Shown: positions 10,000 through 20,903 of the stretch, one piece after another
Position numbering within the stretch: position 1 is the first letter of the stretch
How the letters are laid out: each line of letters opens with the position of its first letter
Source: Coriaria nepalensis
Taxonomy: Eukaryota > Streptophyta > Magnoliopsida > Cucurbitales > Coriariaceae
NCBI GenBank assembly: GCA_027186245.1
Contig: CP114500.1
Location: forward strand, 3,234,001-3,298,000
Direction of reading: 5' to 3'
DNA: 64,000 bases
Program-made: the position numbers and the translations under genes
The notes under the pieces: generated by a model
Told to the model about the DNA's origin: nothing
Database searches by the model: none
Seen by the model: only the letters and a program-made list of their open reading frames with translations

Positions 10000-11351
10000 T
10001 TTCTTAAAATGATGATTTAAGGCTAGTTCTCTAATAAAGTCAAACAAATTAATGGCTATCAGCATAAACTGTCACTATGAATAAAGTGTCGGATAATGTC
10101 TCTGTTGCACTCGACCTACTACTTTTCTAATTCATAATAATATAAATTACTAATTACATGATTCTGTTGTTTGTTACTTAATTTACCTATAGGATTAAAC
10201 TAAAGCAAAATTGTTAATAGGTGTTTAGGATTTCAAATCTTAGACTGACCGGTCATTATTATTTTTTAATTCCGATTGTTTTGTATCACTTTTTAATTCC
10301 GATTGTTGCTCACTCATCTACCACCATGAACTGGACAACGATAATTGATCCATGCCAAAAGTCATCGTTAGGCTATGGTCAAGAATAAGAGGAATAAACC
10401 TCTCTCTTTTTCTCTTACAAGTGGCTTGCGGAGAAAAACGTGCGAGTCTTGGAATTGAAGAAATGAGCCGACGAGTATTGAAAAGTCGTGCTCATTGGTT
10501 TCATATTACTAACGACAGTATATAAAAGTGTATAGTACGTGTGATACATGGATGACCCAACCAACAACAGTGGGGGCAGAATGCGTGTAGGGACAAAAGA
10601 AGTATGTGCAGACGACGTGTCGGTGGGATACTGTTGGAAGGAAGAAAAGTTCTGAGTTCTAACAGAATGCAGATATATTTGCTTGTTGGTTAGCTCAACC
10701 AATTCTGTTAAGATCATTTGTTAAGCAATCGTAATTGATATAAGCAATGGGTATTGTAAATTGCGGAGGTTAAGAAATGATTAATGAAACTTCTCTCTCT
10801 AAGCTCTCTTGAATTCTCTATTTCATCTCTCTGCAACTTTTCTCTTTCCTTCTCTAATTCCTTCAACTCCCCTGTTCTAATTCTTTAGGAGGCAAGCCAC
10901 CTCAAATTGGCAATCGTCCTTGTATCTCACATTGATTCTTCTCTACCTTCCGTTGCGATTTCTCTAATACTCATTGAAATTCTCTCCACTATTCCATTTT
11001 ATGCTACTGCATTTCATTTTTTCGGCATCCAAACATATTAAAATTATCCCTCAATTCAAATCTAATTTGCCAGATTCTTTCACGGAAAAATTTTATTCTC
11101 ATTTAATTTGACTCTTGGACGCTCAGTTTCGATTTGCGCAAAGTTGCAGAAAGTGTCATCGATTTGAAGGTCAGCATCAATGGCAGGATTCAATCTATTT
11201 TCTTCGATTGCAGTGTCTCGATTTTCTGGAGTTCGATTTCACTAATTTATCATGACAGATGGAACACGTCAGGCTCAAATCGAAGATACAGTCCCAAAAA
11301 CGCACTACACTACTCGAGTCAGAGTCCTTATTAATCGCAAAGCAGAGTGCA
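10000..11351 (+). other. Sequence upstream of a gag relic; possible LTR remnant
   Basis: After the GRDP fragment, 10000-10400 shows nothing recognisable. The 10400-11000 stretch ends in a long pyrimidine-rich block (TTCTCTCTCTAAGCTCTCTT and following) just before a gag-like frame. That layout resembles an LTR and leader, but no second LTR was found, so this is only a suggestion. Confidence 0.35.
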
Positions 11352-11820
11352 ATGGCAGATTTCAAGCTTAATTCTCCTCCTACTTCGTCTCGATTTTATG
11401 GCGTTGATCCGACTGCCTGGATTAAAGAAGCCCGAAGGTATTTCGATTACTACCACATCCCCCCTCCACAACAATTAAAGATCCCATCGGTCTATTTAGA
11501 TGGAGAGGCGCGGGATTGGTATGAGTGGATGATAAGAAACAATTTACTTACGATTTGGATTGATTTCTTGCGATCTCTTGAACATAGATTTCTTGGTTAC
11601 GTTGATTGAGGTTGGGAATATGTTTTGGAGCTTGAAGCTTCGTTAGTTTCGAATGTTATTCCTGCAAGTGCAGAATAGTACCAATGTTCCAGCAAACAAA
11701 CTATGGTTGACTTTTTTGCTTGGATTATTTTCTAGAGTTGACTTCTTTACCAACAGGTATATCATGAAATTTGTTATTTATGAGCTCAAGAATCATCTCA
11801 ATTGGCTTAAAGTTGAGTGA
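11352..11820 (+). pseudogene. Second Ty3/gypsy gag fragment
   Basis: From ATG 11352 the plus frame reads FYGVDPTAWIKEARRYFDYY, IPPPQQLKIPSVYLDGEARD and WYEWMIRNN, then FLRSLEHRF and a stop at 11607. This is the N-terminal capsid pattern of chromovirus-type gag (D-P-x-x-W-I, F-D-Y, G-E-A-x-x-W-x-x-W). Further down, YELKNHLNWLK near 11780-11815 in another frame may be the I-S-G-L-K segment of the same protein. No pol follows; the palindrome at 11860 begins soon after. Confidence 0.65.
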
Positions 11821-11859
11821 GTTACGTGGCCTGAAGTTTGATTTAGTTTGTTGGTTACT

Positions 11860-13430
11860 GTTTCCATAATACTCATGTTTAACATTTTTCATTAAATTTG
11901 GTTATTCCTAAAACACTATAGAAACTTTCAAACATTCATGTATAATTATATGTTCTTGTTGTTCAATCACTTTGTTTCATTACTTGTTTATCTTTAAAGT
12001 AGTCATCGAGTAATTAGGAAATTATAATAAAGTGTTAAACGCTTATTTAAAAGTTTAGAGTTAAGATTTAAAATAAAATATCTAATACTTAATATTTTTT
12101 AGGATTTAAGACTTAATATTTAGGATTTATTGTTAATACGAAAGGTTTAAGACAAAGAGCTAAGGGTTTATTATTAAGATGATAGAACCAAGATTTAGAG
12201 TTTAAGATTTAAGATTTAGAATTTGTTATGAATTTGTTAGTTTAGAGATTAGGGTTTAAGTCATAAGATTTAGAGGGTAAGTCTTAGAATTTAAGGAATA
12301 TAGTTATACAAAATAGGTCTAACACTTAGTTTTTAAGGTTAATATGAAAAGATATAAGTTAAGATGAAAGGACTAAGTTTTAAGGTTTATGACTAAGTCT
12401 TGGCATTTAAGACATAGGGTTAATATAAAAGGTCTAACACTTAAGGTATAAGGTTAAAATGAAATGATATGACCAAGTCTTAGGATTTAAGACATAGGGT
12501 TAGTATGAAATGTCAAATACTTATGGTTAGGGTTAAGATGAAAATGACAAAGTCTTAGGGTTTGATCCTACACACTTAGAGTTTAAGACATAGGATTAAT
12601 ATGAAAGGTCTAACACTTAGGGATTATGATTAAAATGAAAATGACCAAGTTTTAGGGTTTAAGACATAAGACCGAGTCTCAAAATTTAAGACTGAAGTTT
12701 AGGACGATAAGTTTAATTTTAAAATTTTCAGACAAAGATTTGAAATGTAGAGATTGAAACGAAATGTTGAAAGTTTAAGTTTGGGGTGCTTCCAGATCAT
12801 ATCTTAAGCAAGCAGGAAAAGGAACAAACTTAAAAAGTCAATGTCAAAGGGGGATAAATACTTACTATTAACAACACATTCATCATTAAAAAAAAATTAT
12901 GAAAACAACAAATACATCAATAACAATCAAAATCATAATAAACTTCATATTAATTGTTTACTATTCATATACATGAAATGTAGTTTATAATTCCAATAAA
13001 GTAATACTAAACATAAAACTTAAGACTTTAACCCTAAATCATAATTCTCACAAATTCATACTAAACCCTATGTCTAGGTCCATTCATCTTAACCCTATAC
13101 CTTAAATGTTTGATATTAACCTTAAACCCTAAGTTCTATGTCCTAAGAAATACTAAGTGTTAGATATTTCATTTTAATTCTTAACCCTAAACCTGTAAAG
13201 GAATGTTGAGCATTTTATCCGAATTTCCTGATTGCTTGATAACTTTTTATTAAAAGGGTCATCGAAAAATCAATAAATATGAACAAAGTTGATAGAACAA
13301 CTTTAAATATATGAGAGTAATGCAGCAAAGTGACTGAAGAATAAGAACATAGGAAAATTAATGCTTCAATGTTTCTATAATGTTTAAGAAATAACGAAGT
13401 TTAATGAAAAACGTTAAATGAGTTATCAAG
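11860..13430. repeat. 1.57-kb imperfect palindrome with degenerate telomere-like tandem repeats
   Basis: The reverse complement of 11860-12110 aligns with 13140-13430 across most of its length, for example CACTTTGTTTCATTACTTGT at 11970 against ATAAATATGAACAAAGTTGA at 13277 on the other arm, and GAAACTTTCAAACATTCATG (11919) against AATGCTTCAATGTTTCTATA (13360). The inner left arm (12050-12780) holds a degenerate repeat built on GGTCTAACACTTAGG, GTTTAAGACATAGGGTTA and AAGTCTTAGGGTTT, starting at 12316, 12431, 12511 and 12607 (spacing 115, 80 and 96). The inner right arm (13018-13195) has the complementary ACCCTAA-type motifs. The loop (about 12790-13010) is unrelated AT-rich DNA. No transposase ORF. 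A foldback or MITE-like element is one reading. Confidence 0.75.
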
Positions 13431-15263
13431 TAATCGAGAAATCAATACACAATATTAGCAGTCTACATTTAATTCCTGATTACTCGATGGGCCTCTTCAG
13501 GTGGCCATCAAGCAATCATGAATGGGATGACAAAATGCTAAAACTCTCATTTCTAATATTCAAGGTATCAATGCAAACTTATTGATAAATAATCTTGTTA
13601 CGAACATAATTTATAAGAAAATTATTCATAAATGTAATTAAATAGATAAACAATTAGGTGAAAATTTGATTACATCAAAATCATGAAATACAACTTTGAG
13701 TATACAGGACATTAGATTTGATCGAAGCCCACTGGATCCCTCTATCATATTTCAATGTCAATACCACAAATTTTTTTTTCTGTTTGGGTTCACATTCTTC
13801 TTCTATTCACAAACAAAACATATAATTATGAATAATATTTTCATTTCTGTAGAAGGAAAAATATATATAAAGGAAATCAATTTTATTTATTAGAATGATT
13901 AAAATAAATGAATTAAACATTGATACTTGATGATTCCAAGGTTTTGGTACCGCTCGACATCTTACCAGTTCAAAAGTTTCAGTAATATTTGATTGCTCGA
14001 TACCTTTCAGACTTTAAGACATTGAAAAATCAAGCACACAAACCTAAATTTTCAGATTTTGAAATTTCAGATTTTTGCCAATGCAAATAGGATTCAAAAT
14101 ATAGTACAAAGAAAATATTACTAATAAAAACTCTTTGAATTTTATTTATTATTATTTATTAATTATTGAAATCAAAATCAAGTTTAGAAATTTGAAACTT
14201 ATACAAACCAGTTTGTAGGCTCTCAAATTTTTGGTTTTTGATTACGAAACTTGCAAATAGAATGTAGAGGAATGATTAGAGATCAAATTACTTTACAAGT
14301 AATGAAAAATAGATTAAAAATGACTAATAGTAGATGCAAATATTAATTGGAAACAAGTTTATTTCTAAATCCAAATGATAAAAAAAAAAAAAAATTAACG
14401 ATGAAGAAGAATTGACGAAGATGAAAAATTCAGTAAGAATAATAGACGATGAAACAAAGATGAAGAAGAAGTTTTGATTTAGTTTCTGAATTTTTTTTAA
14501 ATAATAATGACCTAGTTATTTGAAAAAATAAGAAAATAAAGATACAGCTTGTGTATAATTTTATATATATATATATATATTGTTTAAAATTTTACTAAGG
14601 ATGTTTTGATATTTATTGTATAAATTTAATTTTAAAAAATAAAATAATAATTACGCTTTCAAAAATTTTTTTACGTAAATCTGATCTTTTAAATACAATT
14701 TTATTTTTAAATTTTGTCAGTTTCCCAATTATTCTCTCTTCACCTTTTTTCCTTTTTCTTTCTCTTTTTAGTGGAGCGAGGTTCGAGTCTGAGTCTGATG
14801 CAAGGAAGGCAAAATGACCAACGATTCATTTCTTTCAGATCTTTTCAACAGTAAAAAGCCTTCCACAGAAAACATGGACCCCCACCTGGCTCTAACTCTA
14901 AGCTAGCTAGCTACTGGCTAATACATGCGCTATAGATTTGATGTGTTGCTAAAGAACAAAACACTAGGTGACGAATGAATCCCTCTACCTCTACACCTCT
15001 ACCTCTACCTCTACCTCTACCTCTAGAGAGGAGAGAGGAGAGAGGAGAGAGGGAGAGAGGGCGGTTTTGTTAGCTTGTCAATTGCTCAGATATTGTGGGC
15101 TGCGAAACTGGTTTTGAGATTCATATGAGAGAGAGTGATAAACTGAATAACAGATAGGATAAAGCTTCCCCAATTCCATCAAGATCATGTCATTAATTAA
15201 TTATTTAATTTGTCCCTGAACGGTTTATATGTGTCAAAAAATTTGTGTCCACTAGAAAGTGTG

Positions 15264-15294
<31 letters not shown>

Positions 15295-16388
15295 ATTAAT
15301 TATTGGGTGTTAATTAAGAAACATGGCATTATGGTCAATCCGGAAGAAAAGTAGAAAACTTGATTAATATTATATTATGTTGATATATTTCATTTCAAAT
15401 ACTCTCTCTCTCTATATATATATAATTTTTAATAATTATAAAATCAGGACTAATTGATTTTAATCACTATCTTAATATTGATATCGGGACATTTAGAATC
15501 AAGTTAGATACCACTCTATACTGATCTGATCAGAACTTCTATTCATCGGACTCCAACGCCGTGCTTAAAGTGTCTAAAACACTAAAACAACTACTTGCCT
15601 CGAATTCGCTTAAACTTGATACTCCAAAAAAGTCTTCTTCCACTTGATTTTTGGGGCCAATTAGTTTGCATCCCAATTATATCGCACCTCTAATCAATGA
15701 GAACCCGTGCATTCATGTTTGACCTGAAAAGGACAAATTCTTTCTCATTTCCGAGCACGCTTACATTCTTTTACGCGTGACATTCAAATATTTTAATTTA
15801 ATTAATTATTTAATATTATCGATCAATATTAGGCATAATATAAGTATCAAGACTTTAAAAAATTTTATTTTCGTCTAATATTATATTATTAATATATTTA
15901 TTTTTATTGTGGGTAATATTTTTTATATACAGAAAAAGAAAACTTTCATTTTAAAAATAATCATTTTTGTAAATACTTTTTGATATAACAATCATTTATT
16001 TTATCGAGCTTCTCTTTGAGACGTTGCCCAGATCGTTACACTTTTTATACTGGTCAAAACTTACTTGATAAAATTTTTTACTACCTTAGGACTATTATAG
16101 TTACGACTGTCATTCACCGGAACTTACTGTGGCCGGCTCCCTAGAGAATTTTTCTCCATAAAAACCATTTTCATTATTTATTAAATGATTAATATTTTTA
16201 ACTTTTTACCCAAAAGGTCATATCCTACTTTGGGTTCACTTTCTTCACTCATTGAAAAACTTTGTTTGATTTCGGAGATTTCGGTGAAAAAGACGCCTAT
16301 GATTACAGAATCGTAAGAATAATTAATAACAAAGCTTACTTTTTATTTTTATTTATCTTTTTAGGAATTATGCAACAGTAAAGTACAT
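13431..16388. other. AT-rich intergenic region upstream of bHLH93
   Basis: No credible gene. The short motif ATTACTCGAT / ATTGCTCGAT occurs at about 13482 and 13991 and resembles the arm ends of the neighbouring palindrome. Simple repeats: TA tracts at about 14563-14580, 15265-15293 and 15413-15422, and a mixed CTCTAC / GAGAGAG tract at 14985-15062. The 3' part should contain the bHLH93 promoter. Confidence 0.6.
14985..15062. repeat. (CTCTAC)n followed by (GAGAGAG)n minisatellite
   Basis: Six-base CTCTAC units run to about 15023 and switch directly to GAGAGAG-type units on the same strand up to about 15062. The pyrimidine-rich half can pair with the purine-rich half, so a hairpin or triplex is possible. 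Confidence 0.85.
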
Positions 16389-16399
16389 TATATATATAT
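16389..16399 (+). promoter_or_regulatory. Probable TATA box of bHLH93
   Basis: TATATATATAT about 90 bases upstream of the ATG at 16484, followed by a purine-rich leader (GAGAGAGAAAAAGGAGAGAG) directly before the start. Confidence 0.45.
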
Positions 16400-16483
16400 C
16401 TCAATCTGGGTACCCTGTTGCCTCTGTGTAAAAGCTCCAGTGTCTAATAACTCTTTTTAGAGAGAGAAAAAGGAGAGAGAGAG

Positions 16484-17813
16484 ATGGAAGAGAATGAAAG
16501 TAGCTTCTTACAGGAACTACTAGCTCAAACAAATGAATTCTTCTCAAATGGTTGGACCAGCAGTAATGCTACTACACCAACTACTACTACTACTACAAGT
16601 CTTGATGATTGCTTTGATCAATATAATCAAATCACTAGCAATTACTTTATTCCAAACTCTTCCACTTCTAATTCAGAAGAATTGCTATTTCCACCACACC
16701 TTAACCTCACCAACATTGATGAAGAAGCACTCTTTGATCCCTTTGTTGTTGCTGATGATCCACCACCCCATTTGGGCCTGCAAGAAGATTTCCGCCCCAT
16801 TTCCAACATCGACGAAGATGAAGACGAAAAAGAAGGGGAGAAGGAAGAAAAAGTGGGCCCTGTTAACTTCCCAGGTGATGATCATCAGATTCGTAACACA
16901 GAGTACTCCGTTTTTTATCATCAAATTCAAGTTCAATCAACCAAGAAGGATGTTATACCAATTTTCAGAATGGGCTCGAATATAGAGAGAAGGAAGAATG
17001 TCATTATGCCTAAGAAAAAGATCGTGGGCCAGCCCTCCAAGAATCTAATGGCTGAGAGGAGGAGGAGAAAAAGATTGAATGATAGACTCGCCATGCTTAG
17101 ATCCATTGTTCCTAAGATAAGCAAGGTAAATTATTTATTTATTTATTATTATTTTTTTTTTTTTTAATGAGTTAAGATTCATTTTGGGTTGGTAATGAAA
17201 ATTCAGATGGATAGAACCGCTATACTTGGAGATGCTATAGATTATACGAAAGAGCTTCTAGAGAAAGTGGCCAAACTACAAAAAGAAATTGATGAAATGG
17301 GCACTAAAGATAATGACCCGTTTAACACGCTAAGCATTTTCGAGGACATAGAGCCGAACCAACTGATAGTAAGAAACCCACCAAAGGTAATTAAAACCCT
17401 ATTTTGACTACAAAATGTGATAACTTCTAATTAAGCTTCTTGTAATTAAATGACTAATCTTTGCAGTTCGATGTCGAAAGGAGACCGAACGGCGAAACGA
17501 GTATCGAGATTTTGTGCAATGTGAAGCCCGGGTTATTGTTATCGACGGTGAATGGTTTAGAAGAATTAGGGCTTGAGATTCAACAATGTGTCATTAGCTG
17601 CTTTAGTAATGACTTTTCAATGCGAGCTTCTTGTAATTCTCATGAGGTTATTATATGCATAAACATTATATAATTATACTAATTATTAGTATTTATTTAT
17701 ATATTTTTAATGTATTTGCTATGTAGGATATGAAGAAGCAAGGAATGGTAGCAGGCGGTGAAGACATAAAGGAAGCATTATTTAGAAGTGCGGGATATGG
17801 AGGAATGTTCTAG
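16484..17813 (+). CDS. BHLH93: bHLH transcription factor, bHLH93 (NFL) type
   Basis: Nuclear basic helix-loop-helix regulator; the bHLH93/NFL group acts in flowering under short days and related bHLHs in stomatal development. Four exons: 16484-17125, 17207-17386, 17467-17646 and 17727-17813, all phase 0 with GT-AG borders, giving 362 residues. The DNA-binding region [20 protein letters not shown] (about residues 183-202) continues into [12 protein letters not shown] across the exon 1/2 border, then [20 protein letters not shown]. The C-terminal ACT-like domain holds [20 protein letters not shown], and the protein ends with [14 protein letters not shown], a bHLH93/bHLH61 signature. The N-terminus carries a Thr run and an acidic Asp/Glu/Lys stretch near residues 108-125. 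bHLH61 is the alternative; proximity to IAA9 favours bHLH93. Confidence 0.92.
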
Positions 17814-18525
17814 AAGGTTTTCCAGAGGGGTTTGACTGAGATGATGTTGTGTTTGACTCTTAGTTCTATGTTTGTTTTTTTTTTTTTTTAAATAAGTATT
17901 TGAATAGTTCAGGTGATTGGTTATCTGTAAACTATGTTTTGTCTTTATGATCAGAGATAGTTCCATTCTCTATTTTTAATAAAAAGCCTAACCCAATAAG
18001 GATTGATATTCTCATGCGCTCCATTATGTTGATTTTTTTGGGCCTAACGAGAAACATGTTTCAAAGTTTGAAAAAGCCCAATAATAAGTTAATGCCTTCC
18101 ACTTAGCCTCTTGAAAGTGACTTGCTGCCATTCATCATCGATAATGAAAACGGGAGAGCATGGAATTATAGTTATGATATTATTTCGATTAATAAAATTA
18201 TATCTGTTTTTTTGTTGTTTTTTTTTTTTATTTGTATAATTTCATCTTCAAGACTATGGAATAATATTATATTCATAATTTATGTATAAGAAATGCTCAT
18301 GAAGGTGACCGTGACATATTAAATATTTGCGATACAAATTGAAAAAAAAAAAAAAAAAGTGGGATAATTAGAATAATAACAACTCATTGATGAGAGCACT
18401 AATTTTATCTTATCCCTAATTCGTATAATGTGGTGTAGAGTCTATTTTTTAAAAGTATTTTTACTATTTTAATCTTATTATCTAAAATTAAATATTTAAT
18501 ATTTAAGGGTATAATCATAAATATT

Positions 18526-18569
<44 letters not shown>

Positions 18570-20433
18570 CTTCATAAAATCATCCCTACCATCCATAAAA
18601 AGATGCCATAAAAAGAAGTAGCACCTAAATCGATAGCTTTTTCTAAGGAAATAGCATCATGAGAGTGCAATAATTTAACAAATAGATAAGAACTTTAAAT
18701 CTACAATAAACAGAGTTTTTATAAGAACTTTATCATTCGTTTGGAATCAAACAATCTTAAAGGTCATAATTAAGTTTATAAAAAAACACAATACAAAAAT
18801 GAAAAATCTAACAAAATAATTAAGTTTGTTCTATGAAACAAATTTTATCAGTCTTTTTTCCTCTTGTGTCATTAGTTTTTCAAAAATTTTAAATTTATCA
18901 TTTTAATTTAGTAATAATAAGAAAATTAAAAGTAAAATAATAATAATAATAAACAAATAATTACTAACCTAAAATTAAATGAAAAAGGTAAAAAAAGTTA
19001 ATGTATAATCTAGAAATTATGAGCCTTAAAAAAAAGGTAAAAATTAAATGCCTTATTAACCCATAAAGCAATATATTTTAGTTTGGGTCCTATTCACTTC
19101 AAAATTCAATAGTAAGGCACTAACTTCTCATTCACTTCACCACACACCACAATTATTAATTCATTTAAATTTGGATCTATTTGATAACATATTTTAGTTT
19201 TTTAAATGCATTTATTAAAAATATGGAATAACTTTTTACACCACTTGTTTTTTCACTTTAGTATATCAATTTGACCATTATTTTTTTTTATATTTTATTA
19301 CCTTTTGGTAATTATTTTTAAATTTTTAAATGTAAAATATATTTTAAAATGCAAAATATAAATAATATTTAAAATATTTAAAAAATTATTTTTTCCCATC
19401 CTTATTTTTATACAATTTAGTTTTAAACCTCGTGCCTTACATATAAATATAAAAGGAAAAAAGTTATCAAAATTTTTTTTTTCTTTTTTAAAAAAATATG
19501 AGAATAATTATTATTATTATTATTTTTTTTTTTTTTGTAAATTTGATGCATGGTGTGCTAAAATAATTTTTTATTTTTATTTTTTGAGAAAAGATGAGAG
19601 TACTTATTAATTAGTATTTAATATTAAATTTGTTATGAAATGAGAATATTTTTAAAAGTTTTAATATAAATTATGGAATTAGTATATTTAGAAAATCTTA
19701 TTACCAATATAACACATGACATATTTTATGAAATTTAAAATATACACATGATAGAGTTACATACTGAAACTCAATTTTTATTATATACTATATATATGTT
19801 AATATTAGAAAAATCCACTAACAAAAATTTATGATTTCGAGAATTGTGATGTAAAAATTTAATTCAAAAATACATGCATACCAAAAATTTGAAGTGAATT
19901 TCACACTATAAAAATTGAAGAATGAATACAATAAATATGCTATCGAATTGCTAAAAAAATTAATCTAACTTCTACAAAAATATATAATTTAGGTTTTATT
20001 CTTTTTCATGTATCTACTGATAACTACTATATTATTCTAATGGAAGCTAACTACAAAACTAAAGATTTGAAAGATAAATGAAGAACATGAATTGAAATAT
20101 TAAAACTACACAAGACGATGATTAAAAGTAAATCTAGACTAAGGCAAAAAAATTAAATCTAATACTGTGACATAAATAAACAAGATGAAAGTAAAGAACT
20201 TTTAAAATTAAAGTAAGAAGAAACTTATTATTTGTGAATGATAATCAAACCTTCACTTATGTGAGAACCTAGTGAACTAATATACTCTTAAGAACGAATC
20301 TAAGGAAAAAAAAATAGATATTGATCTCCAGAGAAATCAACAAGAAAAAGAGAATCGTTAGACGGATTGAAAGAATTAAGCTATGAAATTTGATTAATGA
20401 TTGATCGAGTGATAATTGATTCCCAACTTAAGC
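17814..20433. other. AT-rich intergenic region downstream of bHLH93
   Basis: Starts with the bHLH93 3' UTR (a likely AATAAA-type signal, AATAAAAAG, at 17978). The rest is AT-rich, with homopolymers and a TA microsatellite at 18530-18566. No gene or recognisable transposon protein seen. Confidence 0.6.
18530..18566. repeat. (AT)n microsatellite
   Basis: About 18 AT dinucleotides in the bHLH93-IAA9 interval. Confidence 0.95.
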
Positions 20434-20903
20434 CTTCTATTTGGAGGCAAATAGAAGGGTAAAATGGTCCTCAAATTTTGGCAAATTATTAGCTTTCATG
20501 TTGAAAAATGGCGAAATATATGTGAGCCATGTTCCTCCTTTTTTGAAGGGAAATTTGACCTCCGACAGTCACAAAATCGGACGTACATAGTCCCTATTTT
20601 GTTTGCATTCGACCTGACTTTTTTTCCTCCATTTTCAACCAACTACTCTTAATTTTCAGCCAACTACTCCTCTATTTGGAGGTAAATAGAAGGGTAAAAT
20701 GGTCCTCAAATTTTGGTCAATTATTAGCTTTCATGTTGAAAAATGGAAAAATATATGTGAGCTATGTTCCTTCTTTTTTGAAGGGAAATTTGACCTCCAA
20801 CGGTCACAAAATCGGACGTATATTGTTCATATTTTGTTTGCATTCGACCTGACTTGTTTTCCTCCATTTTCGGCCAACTACTCCTAATTTTCAGCCAACC
20901 CTT
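20434..20903 (+). repeat. Two-copy direct tandem duplication, 235-bp unit
   Basis: Copy 1 (about 20434-20668) and copy 2 (about 20669-20903) are nearly identical at a 235-base offset. Both contain TAGAAGGGTAAAATGGTCCT, CTTTCATGTTGAAAAATGG, CACAAAATCGGACGTA and GCATTCGACCTGACTT. Each copy keeps the same 62-codon open frame (20464-20652 and 20699-20887), but the frame has no recognised similarity. It is probably part of a non-autonomous repeat. Confidence 0.85.

Noticed and set aside
12050..13195. True telomere or chromosome end
   Set aside because: Motifs are degenerate, interspersed in 80-115-base units and arranged as a palindrome inside unrelated gene-containing DNA, so this is not a canonical TTTAGGG array.
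16533..16985. 150-codon plus frame inside bHLH93 exon 1, and minus frames there
   Set aside because: They are shadows of the bHLH93 coding frame, driven by its Asp/Glu/Lys and Thr runs.
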